Of a stretch of 64,000 nucleotides of DNA, positions 19,386-28,820 are shown one piece after another. The stretch covers positions 3,924,501 through 3,988,500 of the forward strand of contig NZ_CP013264.1 of assembly GCF_001456115.1 (NCBI RefSeq), written 5' to 3'. Position 1 is the first letter of the stretch; every line of letters starts with the position of its first letter. The notes beneath the pieces were generated by a model. It was not told the origin of the DNA. It did no database searches and saw only the letters and a program-made list of their open reading frames with translations. The position numbers were made by a program, and so were the translations under genes. The stretch comes from Sphingobium baderi. GTDB taxonomy: Bacteria > Pseudomonadota > Alphaproteobacteria > Sphingomonadales > Sphingomonadaceae.

Positions 19386-21287
19386 TTACGCCTTGTTGTT
19401 CTCGTCCACTTCCGAAAATTCGGCGTCGACGACATCGTCATCCGCTTTCGGCGCTTCGGCATCTGGAGAAGCAGCCGCGGCCTGTTCCTTCTCATAGATC
19501 GCCTGGCCGAGCTTCATGGCGACCGTGGCGAGTTCCTGCGCCTTGGTCTTCATGTCTTCGGCGTCCCCGCCCTCTATCGCGGACTTGGTCGCGGCGATCG
19601 CGGTTTCGATTTCGGACTTGAGGGCCGCGTCCACCTTGTCGCCATGCTCGGAAAGCTGCTGTTCGGTGGTATGGACCAGGCTTTCGGCGTTGTTCTTCGC
19701 CTCGGCCGACTCGCGGCGCTTCTTGTCCTCTTCGGCGAAGCGTTCGGCGTCCTTCACCATCTGATCGATGTCGGCGTCGGACAGGCCGCCCGAAGCCTGG
19801 ATGCGGATCTGCTGCTCCTTGCCGGTGCCCTTGTCCTTGGCGCTGACGTTGACGAGGCCGTTGGCGTCGATGTCGAACGTCACCTCGATCTGCGGCACGC
19901 CGCGCGGCGCGGGCGGGATGCCGACCAGGTCGAACTGACCCAGCAGCTTGTTGTCCGCCGCCATTTCACGCTCGCCCTGGAACACGCGGATCGTCACCGC
20001 CTGCTGATTGTCGTCAGCGGTGGAATAGACCTGCGACTTCTTGGCCGGGATCGTGGTGTTGCGGTCGATCATGCGGGTGAACACGCCGCCCAGCGTTTCG
20101 ATACCGAGGCTCAGCGGGGTCACGTCGAGCAGCAGCACGTCCTTGACGTCGCCCTGCAGCACGCCCGCCTGAATCGCCGCGCCCATGGCGACGACTTCGT
20201 CCGGATTCACGCCGGTGTGCGGTTCCTTGCCGAAAAATTCCTTCACGGCCTCGCGCACCTTGGGCATGCGGGTCATGCCGCCCACGAGAACGACTTCGCT
20301 GATCTCGGCGGCCGAAACGCCTGCATCGGCCAGCGCCTTCTTGCAGGGTTCCATGGTCCGCTTGATGAGGTCGGCCACCAGCCGTTCCAAATCGGCGCGG
20401 GTGATATTCTTCACCAGATGCTTGGGACCATTCTGGTCGGCGGTGATGAAGGGCAGGTTCACTTCGGTCGACTGGGCCGAGGACAGCTCAATCTTCGCCT
20501 TTTCGGCGGCTTCCTTCAGCCGCTGGAGCGCCAGCTTGTCCTTGGTGAGGTCGATGCCTTCTTCCTTCTTGAAGTCGGCGGCCAGATATTCCACCAGCTT
20601 GGCGTCGAAATCCTCGCCGCCCAGGAACGTGTCGCCATTGGTGGACTTCACTTCGAACACGCCATCGCCGATTTCCAGGATGGAAATGTCGAAGGTGCCG
20701 CCGCCAAGGTCATAAACCGCGATGGTCTTGCCGTCTTGCTTCTCAAGCCCGTAGGCAAGCGCGGCCGCTGTCGGCTCGTTGATGATCCGCAGCACTTCCA
20801 GGCCCGCAATCTGCCCCGCGTCCTTGGTCGCCTGACGCTGGGCGTCATTGAAATAGGCCGGAACGGTGATAACCGCCTGCGTGACCGTCTCGCCCAGATA
20901 GCTCTCGGCGGTTTCCTTCATCTTCTGGAGCGTGAAGGCGGAGATTTGCGAGGGGCTGTAATCCTTGCCACCCGCATTGACCCATGCGTCGCCATTCGGT
21001 CCCTTCACGATCGAATAAGGGACCAGTTCCATGTCCTTCTTCGTCGTAGGATCGTCGAAGCGGCGGCCGATCAGGCGCTTCACCGCGAAAATCGTGTTAT
21101 CCGGATTGGTGACGGCCTGCCGCTTGGCGGGCTGGCCGATCAGGCGTTCGCCGTCCTTGGCGAAGGCAACGATGGAGGGCGTGGTGCGCGCGCCTTCCGC
21201 ATTTTCAATGACCTTGGGCTTCCCGCCATCCATCACAGCCACGCAGCTGTTGGTGGTGCCCAGGTCAATACCGATTACTTTTCCCAT
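19386..21287 (-). CDS. dnaK: Chaperone DnaK (Hsp70)
   Basis: 633 residues. Nucleotide-binding domain: [37 protein letters not shown]. Substrate-binding domain with [17 protein letters not shown], then the helical lid and an acidic tail. Start at 21287 is set by a GAGGAAG ribosome-binding site; the frame is open 37 codons further. A probable sigma-32 (RpoH) promoter lies about 90 bases upstream. Confidence 0.97.
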   Translation of the reverse strand: MGKVIGIDLGTTNSCVAVMDGGKPKVIENAEGARTTPSIVAFAKDGERLIGQPAKRQAVTNPDNTIFAVKRLIGRRFDDPTTKKDMELVPYSIVKGPNGDAWVNAGGKDYSPSQISAFTLQKMKETAESYLGETVTQAVITVPAYFNDAQRQATKDAGQIAGLEVLRIINEPTAAALAYGLEKQDGKTIAVYDLGGGTFDISILEIGDGVFEVKSTNGDTFLGGEDFDAKLVEYLAADFKKEEGIDLTKDKLALQRLKEAAEKAKIELSSAQSTEVNLPFITADQNGPKHLVKNITRADLERLVADLIKRTMEPCKKALADAGVSAAEISEVVLVGGMTRMPKVREAVKEFFGKEPHTGVNPDEVVAMGAAIQAGVLQGDVKDVLLLDVTPLSLGIETLGGVFTRMIDRNTTIPAKKSQVYSTADDNQQAVTIRVFQGEREMAADNKLLGQFDLVGIPPAPRGVPQIEVTFDIDANGLVNVSAKDKGTGKEQQIRIQASGGLSDADIDQMVKDAERFAEEDKKRRESAEAKNNAESLVHTTEQQLSEHGDKVDAALKSEIETAIAATKSAIEGGDAEDMKTKAQELATVAMKLGQAIYEKEQAAAASPDAEAPKADDDVVDAEFSEVDENNKA

Positions 21288-21369
21288 TTCTTCCTCTTTA
21301 ACCCCAATTTCTATCAGCGGTTGACGGCCCCATACCTCACGAAAGCGCCAAGGCAAGACCGTTTGCATG

Positions 21370-21404
21370 CCGGATATAGGCGCGCTTTTTCTTGGCACAA
21401 GAAG
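21370..21404 (-). promoter_or_regulatory. Probable RpoH (heat-shock) promoter of dnaK
   Basis: Minus strand: CTTGTG as the -35 (complement around 21396-21401) and CCTATAT as the -10 (complement 21374-21380), with about 15-16 bases between. This agrees with the alphaproteobacterial heat-shock pattern CTTG...C(C/T)TATNT. It stands upstream of dnaK, the expected target. Confidence 0.65.
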
Positions 21405-21462
21405 CTGCCGGGATTAGCTAGATAACCGACCGAAAACGAGACAGTCCCTGAAAGGCCATTCC

Positions 21463-21933
21463 ATGCGCGCGATTCTCCCCTTCCTTGCCCTTGCCGCGCC
21501 GCTGGTCCTGAGCGCGTGCGGCGATCCCGCGCCCACCTATATCGATCAGGCCTGGGTGCGACTCAGCCCCAACAAGGACACGCCCTCTGCGGGTTATTTC
21601 GTGGCTCATGGCGGTGCGAGCGACGTGCAATTGCGCGGCGTGCTGACCGATTATGCGCTGAAGGTGGAAATGCACGAGAGCGTCAGCGAGAACGGCGTGA
21701 TGACGATGAAGCCGATTTCCAGCGTGGACATTCCGGCCAAGGGCAAGGTGGCCTTTGCACCGGGCGGCAAGCATCTGATGCTGTGGGGCGTCAACGATAC
21801 CGCGATCAGCCGGGGCACGATGCAGCTTACCTTCCTTCTTTCCAATGGCGACCGCCTGCTGGTGGATGCCGTGATCCAGAAGCCGGGCGCGGCGGCTCCA
21901 GCAGCGAAAACGGACGAGCATAAGGACCATTGA
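21463..21933 (+). CDS. Copper chaperone PCu(A)C-family lipoprotein
   Basis: 156 residues with a lipobox LSAC (Cys19), so probably membrane-anchored in the periplasm. The Cu(I)-binding pattern H-x10-M-x21-H-x-M is complete: H71, M82, H104, M106. The family delivers copper to cytochrome c oxidase. The C terminus is His/Asp-rich (DEHKDH), possibly an extra metal site. The stop overlaps the TTG start of the next gene, so the two are translationally coupled. Confidence 0.85.
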   Translation: MRAILPFLALAAPLVLSACGDPAPTYIDQAWVRLSPNKDTPSAGYFVAHGGASDVQLRGVLTDYALKVEMHESVSENGVMTMKPISSVDIPAKGKVAFAPGGKHLMLWGVNDTAISRGTMQLTFLLSNGDRLLVDAVIQKPGAAAPAAKTDEHKDH

Positions 21934-22394
21934 GCAGTCGCAACCTGACACAGGCGGAGATTGCGCTCGCCCGGTCGATATTTGGCGACGCCATCGCTTA
22001 TCACCGGGTGCGGGTGCATAACCGCAAATGGTGGCCCTTCCAGCCCCGGCGCGTGACCATGGCGCCGGACGGCGACCTGTGGTTCCATCCCGAAGGCGGC
22101 CTGTTCTGTGCGGATTTCTGCGGCGGCCCGCTGCATCTGCAAGGGCTGTTCATCCATGAGATGACCCATGTGTGGCAAGCCCAGCGCGGCGGCAAATGGT
22201 ATCTGCCGCTGATGCGCCACCCCTTTTGCCGTTATGGATATGAGATCGCGCCGGGAAAGGCCTTCCACCGCTATGGGCTGGAGCAGCAGGCCGAGATCGT
22301 CCGCCATGCTTTCCTGATGCGATGCGGCGCGGCGGTGGACGGCAAGCCGGGGCTGGCGGTGTATGAGGCGCTGCTGCCGTTTGGGAATGGCTGA
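21930..22394 (+). CDS. Small HEMTH-motif zincin-like protein
   Basis: 154 residues, starting at a TTG that overlaps the previous stop (ATTGA). Residues 68-80 carry FIHEMTHVWQAQ, an HExxH-type zinc-protease motif, and a later EQQAEIV could provide the third ligand. No signal peptide is visible. Similar small proteins are sometimes named Vgr-related in sphingomonads, but no function is established. Coupling to the copper lipoprotein suggests a metal- or envelope-related role; that is inference. Confidence 0.65.
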   Translation: MSSRNLTQAEIALARSIFGDAIAYHRVRVHNRKWWPFQPRRVTMAPDGDLWFHPEGGLFCADFCGGPLHLQGLFIHEMTHVWQAQRGGKWYLPLMRHPFCRYGYEIAPGKAFHRYGLEQQAEIVRHAFLMRCGAAVDGKPGLAVYEALLPFGNG

Positions 22395-22413
22395 TAGCTT
22401 GTTGGGGTGAGTT

Positions 22414-22449
22414 GGCGGACTGTCCGCTTATTCGTTCTCGGTACGCCAA
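22414..22449. repeat. Structured palindromic repeat, copy 2
   Basis: Contains GCGGACTGTCCGC (22416-22428), the same 13-base palindrome as at 14420-14432, again followed by a T/A-rich TTATTC. Outer arms TTGGCG (22414-22419) and CGCCAA (22444-22449) close it. It lies between the zincin-like gene and the rplS terminator. Confidence 0.5.
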
Positions 22450-22483
22450 CGAAAACAGGCGGCGCTCCGGGGAGCACCGCCTG
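22450..22483 (-). terminator. Rho-independent terminator after rplS
   Basis: Minus strand: CAGGCGG-T-GCTCC, loop CC, GGAGC-G-CCGCCTG, a 13-bp stem with one G-U pair (22456-22483), followed by TTTTC. It terminates the rpsP-rimM-trmD-rplS transcript 38 bases past the rplS stop. Confidence 0.85.
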
Positions 22484-22521
22484 CTATTTCGTTCACGGCT
22501 CTCACGAACCGCGCGAGGGAA

Positions 22522-22890
22522 TCAATCCTCGGTGCGGATGTCGCGGCGCTCGGCGATGCGAGCGCGCTTGCCGGTGCGGCCGCGCAGATAATAGAGCTTC
22601 GCGCGACGCACGACGCCGCGGCGGACTACCGTGATCGAATCGAGATTGGGCGAATAGAGCGGGAACACGCGCTCCACCCCTTCGCCGAACGAAATCTTGC
22701 GAACGGTGAAGTTGGAACCCATGCCCTTGTTGGAGCGGGCGATGCACACGCCTTCGTAGTTCTGGACGCGGCTGCGGTCGCCTTCGACGACCTTCACGCC
22801 GACGCGCAGCGTGTCGCCCGGACGGAAATCGGGGATATCCTTGGCGAGGGCCGCGATGTTTTCGGCCTCGATCTGCTGGATCAAGTTCAT
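22522..22890 (-). CDS. rplS: 50S ribosomal protein L19
   Basis: 122 residues with [51 protein letters not shown] and [11 protein letters not shown], all characteristic of L19, which sits at the 30S-50S interface. It lies five bases downstream of trmD in the usual operon order. Confidence 0.97.
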   Translation of the reverse strand: MNLIQQIEAENIAALAKDIPDFRPGDTLRVGVKVVEGDRSRVQNYEGVCIARSNKGMGSNFTVRKISFGEGVERVFPLYSPNLDSITVVRRGVVRRAKLYYLRGRTGKRARIAERRDIRTED

Positions 22891-22895
22891 GTAAC

Positions 22896-23633
22896 TCAGT
22901 CCTTATCTTCGCGTTGCGCGCCAGAGGGCGACTGGTCCCGAACACCGATATGGCGTTCCCAAAGGTCCGGCCGCCTTAGCCGTGTGTCATCTTCCGCCCT
23001 TTGTTTCCGCCAGGCGGCGATCTTCGCATGATCCCCCGATCGCAACACTTGCGGGATCGTGCGCCCTTCCCACTCAGCGGGCCGGGTATAGTGCGGATAT
23101 TCAAGAAGGCCGCTTTCGAAGCTTTCCTCATCCCCGCTGGAAGCCGCGCCCATTACACCGGGAAGCAGCCGAACGCAAGCATCCAGCAGCATCAATGCGC
23201 CCATCTCTCCGCCCGACAATATGATGTCACCCATGGAGAGTTGTTCGACCGGTCGGCCTTCGAAAATACGCTCGTCGAAACCTTCGAACCGGCCGCAGAG
23301 AATCGTCGCGCCCGGCCCCGCCGCCAGATCGCGCACCCGCGCCTGCGTGACGGGCGCGCCGCGCGGCGTCATGGCGATGACGGGAAGATCGGGGCGGCGC
23401 TCCAGCGCATGATCGACAGCGCTGGCGAGAATGTCGACGCGCAGCACCATGCCCGCTCCGCCGCCCGCAGGCGTATCGTCCACGGTGCGGTGCCTGTCGG
23501 CCGCGAAGTCGCGGATATGGATGGGATCACAGACCCACCTTCCCTCTGCCAGCGCCCGTCCGGCGAGCGAATGGCCGAGCGGGCCGGGAAATATCTCAGG
23601 ATAGAGGGTCAATATCTGCGCGGTGAAGCTCAT
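22896..23633 (-). CDS. trmD: tRNA (guanine37-N1)-methyltransferase
   Basis: SPOUT-class enzyme that makes m1G37 and prevents +1 frameshifting. From the ATG at 23633 it has 245 residues with the trefoil-knot elements [26 protein letters not shown] and the C-terminal [12 protein letters not shown]. The ATG overlaps the stop of the upstream small membrane-protein gene (ATGA). The interposed gene separates it from rimM. Confidence 0.96.
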   Translation of the reverse strand: MSFTAQILTLYPEIFPGPLGHSLAGRALAEGRWVCDPIHIRDFAADRHRTVDDTPAGGGAGMVLRVDILASAVDHALERRPDLPVIAMTPRGAPVTQARVRDLAAGPGATILCGRFEGFDERIFEGRPVEQLSMGDIILSGGEMGALMLLDACVRLLPGVMGAASSGDEESFESGLLEYPHYTRPAEWEGRTIPQVLRSGDHAKIAAWRKQRAEDDTRLRRPDLWERHIGVRDQSPSGAQREDKD

Positions 23634-23899
23634 CGCGCCCTCATGCAGCAACGCAGACCCATGCCCGCAAGAGACGCGACCGCCCCCACCCCCAGAACCA
23701 ACCAGCCAATAGCGCGTGCCAGATCGTCAAAGCCCTGCGGCGGGCGGACGACAGTGGGCAGAATGAAGAAGGCGGGCACAATCGCCACTACGCCAAGCAG
23801 GATCGCCAGCCGCACCGCCCAATGCCAGGGCGCGCCCCACAAAGCCCAGCCGATCGCGATCAACACCACCGGGTAGAGAATGGCCAGAAATGTCTGCAT
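23630..23899 (-). CDS. Small membrane protein between rimM and trmD
   Basis: 89 residues from the ATG at 23899 (an in-frame TTG at 23914 overlaps the rimM stop and would add five). Three hydrophobic segments (about 4-22, 29-50, 63-80 of the protein) and a short basic end. It resembles no family I can name. Four-base overlap with trmD and position inside a ribosomal-modification operon argue that it is a real, translated gene. Confidence 0.6.
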   Translation of the reverse strand: MQTFLAILYPVVLIAIGWALWGAPWHWAVRLAILLGVVAIVPAFFILPTVVRPPQGFDDLARAIGWLVLGVGAVASLAGMGLRCCMRAR

Positions 23900-23910
23900 G
23901 GCCCGAAGGC

Positions 23911-24390
23911 TCAAGCCGCGAAGGCCGCTTCGATCACGGCTTGGCCATCGGCCAGCGTGACGGCGTGCATCGGGGCCATGAAGCGTTTGCCATTCGGGCG
24001 CTCGACCTCGATAATATCGCCCGCGCCGAAATTCTCGACCGTGACGATTGCGCCCAGCGCCTCACCGTCGCTGGAAATGCAGGGCAGGCCGATCAGGTCG
24101 ACATGATAATATTCGCCCTCGTCCAGGTCCGGCAGGGCGGAACGCGCGATGGTGAGTTCGGTGCCGCGCAGGGATTCCGCGTCGCTGCGATTGCCGACCT
24201 CGGCAAAGCGCGCCACCGCGCCATTGGGACCGGGGCGCACCGACTTCAACGTCAGCGTGCGCCCTGCCACCTCGAAGCTCTTGTAGCTTTTGAGCGTGTC
24301 GACGCCCTCGCCAAAGAGCTTCAGACGGACTTCGCCCGCCACACCATGCGCGCCGATGATGACGGCCAGAGTGACGGGCTTGTCGGTCAA
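23911..24390 (-). CDS. rimM: Ribosome maturation factor RimM
   Basis: 159 residues: VIIGAHGVAGEVRLKLF N-terminal beta-barrel and a C-terminal PRC-barrel with EGEYYHVDLIGLP and PNGKRFMAPM. It assists late 30S (16S 3' domain) assembly through S19. It begins with TTG, five bases after the rpsP stop, so expression is probably coupled to rpsP. Confidence 0.93.
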   Translation of the reverse strand: MTDKPVTLAVIIGAHGVAGEVRLKLFGEGVDTLKSYKSFEVAGRTLTLKSVRPGPNGAVARFAEVGNRSDAESLRGTELTIARSALPDLDEGEYYHVDLIGLPCISSDGEALGAIVTVENFGAGDIIEVERPNGKRFMAPMHAVTLADGQAVIEAAFAA

Positions 24391-24395
24391 GAGGT

Positions 24396-24869
24396 TCAGC
24401 CTTCGGCCTGCTCTTCAGCGGGCGCTTCGGGAGCAGCTTCCGCAGCGGCTTCGGGGGTCGCTTCGTCCAGGGCTTCCGCGACGACTTCGACGGTTTCGGC
24501 TTCAGCGGCCGCCTTTGCGGCTTCCTCGGCTTCGGCGGCCTTGCTGGCGCGTTCCTCGGCGCGGTCCTTGGCCTTCTGGCCCGGCTCCGCCTTGTTGGGA
24601 TTGTTGCGGGCAGCGCGTTCCTTCACGCCCGCGGCGTCGAGGAAGCGGGCCACGCGGTCGGTCGGCTGCGCGCCAGCGGCCACCCAGTGCTTCGCGCGCT
24701 CGACGTCGAGGATGACGCGCTTTTCGTCGCCCTTGGGCAGGACGGGGTTGTAGCTGCCGATGCGCTCGATGAACTTGCCGTCACGCGGCGCGCGGCTGTC
24801 GGCCACGACGATGCGGTAATAGGGACGCTTCTTGGAACCGCCGCGCGAAAGACGAATGGACGTTGCCAT
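24396..24869 (-). CDS. rpsP: 30S ribosomal protein S16 with extended acidic tail
   Basis: The first ~80 residues ([40 protein letters not shown]) are canonical S16. The protein is 157 residues, about twice the E. coli length; residues about 95-157 form an Ala/Glu-rich, low-complexity tail. Such extensions occur in alphaproteobacterial S16 and seem dispensable. First gene of the rpsP-rimM-trmD-rplS operon. Confidence 0.95.
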   Translation of the reverse strand: MATSIRLSRGGSKKRPYYRIVVADSRAPRDGKFIERIGSYNPVLPKGDEKRVILDVERAKHWVAAGAQPTDRVARFLDAAGVKERAARNNPNKAEPGQKAKDRAEERASKAAEAEEAAKAAAEAETVEVVAEALDEATPEAAAEAAPEAPAEEQAEG

Positions 24870-24916
24870 ATAAACCAACCTTACCTTTCTGTAATATTAT
24901 AATATATTGAAAACAC

Positions 24917-26389
24917 TTATTTCTTCATGAAATTCTGAAAACCCGGCGGTAATTTGGGCATGTTGCCGCCAAGCCCGCCAAGGCCCGAAAGATCCGGCGC
25001 TCCGGCCCCGCCATCGGGACCGCCCGCGCCGCCCAGCATCCCGCCAAGGCCGCCACCGCCGAACATCTTGGCCAGCCCCTTGAGACCGCCCATCTTGCGA
25101 ATCTTCTTCATCGCCGTTTCCATTTCCTGATGCATTTTCAGGAGACGGTTGACTTCCTGCACCGTGGTGCCGGAGCCTTTGGCGATACGAATCTTACGCT
25201 TGGCGTTGATAAGGGCGGGCCTTTCCCGCTCCTTGAGCGTCATGGAGCCGATCATGGCGTCCAGGTGCAGCAGCGTCTTATCGTTCGCGCCGCTGTTCGC
25301 CATCGCCGCCTGCGCCTTCTTGAGGCCCGGGAGCATGCCCGCCAGCGCGCCCAGACCGCCCATGCGGCGCATCTGGTTGAGCTGGCCGCGCAGGTCGTTC
25401 ATGTCGAACTGACCCTTGGCCATTTTCTTGGCGAGCTTGTCGGCTTCCTCGGCGTCGATTGTCTCGGCCGCCTTTTCGACCAGCGACACCACGTCGCCCA
25501 TGCCAAGGATGCGCTGCGCCACGCGCTGCGGATGGAAAGGCTCAATGGCGTCGAGCTTTTCGCCGGTGCCCGCGAACTTGATCGGGCGGCCGGTGACGGC
25601 GCGCATCGACAGCGCCGCGCCGCCGCGCGCATCGCCGTCCATGCGGGTGAGGACCACGCCGGTCAACGGCACCTGCGCGGTGAAGCTCTGCGCGACGTTG
25701 ACGGCGTCCTGACCCGTCAGCGAATCGACCACCAACAGGATTTCGGCCGGATCGCTCGCATCGGCGACCGCCTTCATCTCGTCCATCAGCGCCTGATCGA
25801 CGTGCAGGCGGCCAGCGGTGTCGAGCATCACCACATCGAAGCCCTGAAGCTTCGCGGACTGGAGCGCGCGCTGGGCGATTTCGACCGGCTGCTGGCCGGG
25901 CACGATGGGCAGGGTCGCCACATCGGCCTGCTGCCCCAGCACGGCCAACTGCTCCTGCGCGGCGGGGCGCTGGACGTCGAGCGACGCCATCAGCACCTTC
26001 TTGCGCTCCTTGTCCTTCAAGCGCTTGGCGATCTTGGCGGTGGAGGTGGTCTTGCCCGACCCCTGAAGGCCGACCATCATGATGACGGCGGGCGGGGTCA
26101 CGTCGATCAGCAGCTCGGAGGTTTCGGACCCCAGCACGGCGGTCAGCGCGTCACTGACGATCTTCACCACCTGCTGGCCCGGCGTCACCGAGCGCAGGAC
26201 ATTCTGGCCGACGGCCTGTTCGGTCACATCGTCGACGAACTGACGCACGACCGGCAAGGCGACATCGGCTTCGAGCAACGCGATTCGCACCTCGCGCATC
26301 GCGGCGCGGACGTCGTCCTCCGTGAGCGCGCCGCGCCCCCGAAGCTTGTCGAATACGCCGCCCAGACGATCGCTTAGCGAATCGAACAT
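24917..26389 (-). CDS. ffh: Signal recognition particle protein Ffh
   Basis: SRP54 GTPase that binds 4.5S RNA and signal sequences of nascent membrane proteins. 490 residues from the ATG at 26389, which follows GAGGTG; the frame is open for another 39 codons. N domain, then G domain with GLQGSGKTT, DTAGRL, TRMDGDARGG, and a Met-rich M domain that ends in a Gly-rich stretch (GGGGLGGMLGGAGG). ftsY, its receptor, is 2.4 kb away. Confidence 0.96.
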   Translation of the reverse strand: MFDSLSDRLGGVFDKLRGRGALTEDDVRAAMREVRIALLEADVALPVVRQFVDDVTEQAVGQNVLRSVTPGQQVVKIVSDALTAVLGSETSELLIDVTPPAVIMMVGLQGSGKTTSTAKIAKRLKDKERKKVLMASLDVQRPAAQEQLAVLGQQADVATLPIVPGQQPVEIAQRALQSAKLQGFDVVMLDTAGRLHVDQALMDEMKAVADASDPAEILLVVDSLTGQDAVNVAQSFTAQVPLTGVVLTRMDGDARGGAALSMRAVTGRPIKFAGTGEKLDAIEPFHPQRVAQRILGMGDVVSLVEKAAETIDAEEADKLAKKMAKGQFDMNDLRGQLNQMRRMGGLGALAGMLPGLKKAQAAMANSGANDKTLLHLDAMIGSMTLKERERPALINAKRKIRIAKGSGTTVQEVNRLLKMHQEMETAMKKIRKMGGLKGLAKMFGGGGLGGMLGGAGGPDGGAGAPDLSGLGGLGGNMPKLPPGFQNFMKK

Positions 26390-26445
26390 CATCACCTCAA
26401 TGGGGCCGAGTGGCCCGAAAAACCGTGCATACCCATCAAACGACA

Positions 26446-26474
26446 AAATCGCCGGCGGGCGAAACCTCGCCGGC
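26446..26474 (-). terminator. Terminator-like hairpin in the ffh leader
   Basis: Minus strand: GCCGGCG, loop AGGTTTCGCC, CGCCGGC (26451-26474), followed by GATTTTG. It lies 57 bases upstream of the ffh start in the sense direction, so it could be an attenuator or simply a stable stem; the U-run is short. Confidence 0.4.
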
Positions 26475-26693
26475 CAGCGTCCATATAAAGCGCCACCTGC
26501 GCCCATGGATATATCAGGGTATCAGACAGCAGAGCCGCCCGATTGCGAGCGCGCCTTTAGCGCAGCCCCGGCCAAAGCGCAACCCGCCCGCCACATTGCG
26601 ACGGCAGCAGCCGCGGCAATCCCGATAAGATAAGGCTGGCCCAATAGGGAAGGCTGGTATTCCCGCCCTATCCCCACTAGATGCACGCCCATC
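26475..26693. other. Intergenic region between ffh and dapF
   Basis: Divergent region that must hold the promoters of ffh (minus) and dapF (plus). No RNA gene or repeat recognised. An in-frame peptide from 26502 on the plus strand is not supported by a ribosome-binding site or family features. Confidence 0.4.
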
Positions 26694-27494
26694 ATGGGAC
26701 GCTTTTCGAAGATGCATGGCCTCGGCAACGACTTCGTGGTGATCGATGCGCGGGATGGCGCGGTCGAGATGACGGCGTCGCGCGCCCGCGCCATTGCCGA
26801 TCGCCATGCGGGCATCGGCTGTGACCAGTTGATCCTGATCGGCGCGTCCGAGCGCGCCGACGTGTCGATGCGGATTTTCAACGCGGACGGCAGCGAGGTG
26901 GAAGCCTGCGGCAACGCGACGCGCTGCGTGCCGCTGTTCGTGGGCCGCGACGTGCGGATCGAAACGAAGGCGGGCCTGCTCGACGCGAAGGGCGTGGAAG
27001 GTGGCGCAAGCGTCGACATGGGCGCGCCGCGCTTCGACTGGGATGCCATCCCGCTGGCTTATGCCATGGACACGCTGACCATGCCCGCCAGCTGGGAAGA
27101 CCTGCCCGCGCCCGCCGCCGTCAATGTCGGCAATCCCCACGTCATCTTTTTCTGCGACGATCTGGATGTGGTCGATATTCCGCGCCTGGGTTCGATCATC
27201 GAGAATGATCCCCTCTTTCCTCAGCGCGTGAACGTCAATTTCGCGGAAGTCGCGGGCGACAATCATCTGCGCCTCATGGTCTGGGAGCGCGGTGCGGGCC
27301 TGACGCGGGCCTGCGGCACGGGCGCCTGCGCCACCGCCGTCGCGGCGATTCGGAGCAAGCTCATGGCTGGTCCCGTGACGGTCAGCCTGCCCGGCGGCGA
27401 CCTTGCGATCGACTGGACGCCGGGCGGCACCATTCGCATGACCGGCCCGGCCACTCATGTCTTTAACGGCGAGGCTGACTGGACCCGCTTCTAG
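26694..27494 (+). CDS. dapF: Diaminopimelate epimerase
   Basis: Converts LL- to meso-diaminopimelate for lysine and peptidoglycan. 266 residues with both catalytic cysteines: C72 in EACGNATRC and C207 in RACGTGACA, plus FSKMHGLGNDFVV at the N terminus and VNVGNPHVIFF. Its stop TAG is immediately followed by the ATG of mtaB. Confidence 0.96.
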   Translation: MGRFSKMHGLGNDFVVIDARDGAVEMTASRARAIADRHAGIGCDQLILIGASERADVSMRIFNADGSEVEACGNATRCVPLFVGRDVRIETKAGLLDAKGVEGGASVDMGAPRFDWDAIPLAYAMDTLTMPASWEDLPAPAAVNVGNPHVIFFCDDLDVVDIPRLGSIIENDPLFPQRVNVNFAEVAGDNHLRLMVWERGAGLTRACGTGACATAVAAIRSKLMAGPVTVSLPGGDLAIDWTPGGTIRMTGPATHVFNGEADWTRF

Positions 27495-28820
27495 ATGCCC
27501 AGTCCTTCCCGAAACGCGCCTGAAATCATCACGCTGGGCTGCCGCCTCAACATCGCGGAGAGCGAGGCGATCCGCGAAATGGCGCAGGGTCAGGATGACC
27601 TGATCGTCGTCAATAGCTGCGCCGTCACCGCCGAGGCCGTGCGGCAGGCGCGGCAAGCCATACGCAGAGCGCGGCGCGAGCGGCCCGAAGCGCGGATCAT
27701 GGTGACGGGCTGCGCGGCGCAGACCGAGCCTGCGACCTTCGCCGCCATGCCCGAAGTGGACGCCGTGCTGGGCAATCGGGAGAAGATGGAAGCCGGTTCC
27801 TATCGCCCGTTCGTGTCGGGCGGTGGGGCACGGGTGCGCGACGGTTTCCCCCCTGCGCTCGACACGAACGGCGCTGGCGCCGCGCTCCATGTCTCCGACA
27901 TCATGGCCGTGCGCGACACCGCGCCGCATATGGCAAGCGCCTTTGCCGAACACGCCCGCGCCTTCCTGGAGGTGCAGAATGGCTGCGACCATCGCTGCAC
28001 CTTCTGCATTATCCCCTATGGTCGGGGAAACAGCCGCTCCGTCCCGGCAGGCGCGGTGATCGACAAGGCGAAGCAACTGGTGGACGCGGGCTATCGGGAA
28101 ATCGTCCTTACCGGCGTGGACGTCACCAGCTATGGCCCTGACCTGCCCGGCAGCCCCTCGCTCGGCCTGCTCATCGAACGCATATTGAAGGGCGTGCCGG
28201 ATCTGCCCCGCCTGCGCCTGTCCTCGCTCGACAGCGTGGAAATCGATGAGCGGCTGTTCGACATCCTCGCTCATGAACCACGTATGATGCCGCATTTGCA
28301 TCTGTCGCTGCAATCGGGTGACGACATGATCCTCAAGCGCATGAAGCGCCGCCACACCCGCGCCGATTCCATCCACATCGTCCAGCGCCTGAAAAGCGCC
28401 CGCCCGGAGATCAGCATCGGCGCGGACATCATCGCGGGTTTCCCGACCGAGGACGAGGCGATGTTCGAAAACAGCCTGCGTCTCGTGTCGGAGTGCCGCA
28501 TCGTCCACGGCCATATCTTCCCATACTCGCCCCGCACAGGCACCCCCGCTGCCCGAATGCCGCAGGTGGATCGCTTGCGCGTCAAGGCCCGCGCCGCCCG
28601 CCTGCGCGAGGCTTGCGCGGAGGAACGCGGCCGCTGGCTTCAAAGCCTGGTCGGCACGACCCAGGCCGTGCTGGTCGAGCGCAACGGCGTCAACGGCCAT
28701 GCCGAAAATTTCGCGCCCGTCCGCTTCGCGACGCCGCACCCCTCCTCCTCCATCGTCCGGGCCATCATCACGGGGCTTGAGAAGGACGCGCTGATCGCGC
28801 AAGAGGCGCTTGATGACTGA
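27495..28820 (+). CDS. mtaB: tRNA t6A37 methylthiotransferase
   Basis: Radical-SAM methylthiotransferase that converts t6A37 to ms2t6A37. 441 residues: N-terminal UPF0004 domain with conserved cysteines (TLGCRLN, NSCAVTAEA, GCAAQ), radical-SAM CxxxCxxC (CDHRCTFC), and a TRAM-like C terminus. The TLGCRLN form and length match MtaB rather than MiaB. No gap to dapF; eight-base overlap with ftsY. Confidence 0.9.
   Translation: MPSPSRNAPEIITLGCRLNIAESEAIREMAQGQDDLIVVNSCAVTAEAVRQARQAIRRARRERPEARIMVTGCAAQTEPATFAAMPEVDAVLGNREKMEAGSYRPFVSGGGARVRDGFPPALDTNGAGAALHVSDIMAVRDTAPHMASAFAEHARAFLEVQNGCDHRCTFCIIPYGRGNSRSVPAGAVIDKAKQLVDAGYREIVLTGVDVTSYGPDLPGSPSLGLLIERILKGVPDLPRLRLSSLDSVEIDERLFDILAHEPRMMPHLHLSLQSGDDMILKRMKRRHTRADSIHIVQRLKSARPEISIGADIIAGFPTEDEAMFENSLRLVSECRIVHGHIFPYSPRTGTPAARMPQVDRLRVKARAARLREACAEERGRWLQSLVGTTQAVLVERNGVNGHAENFAPVRFATPHPSSSIVRAIITGLEKDALIAQEALDD

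Noticed and set aside
19644..21425. 593-codon plus-strand frame
   Set aside because: Antisense to dnaK, which is certain.
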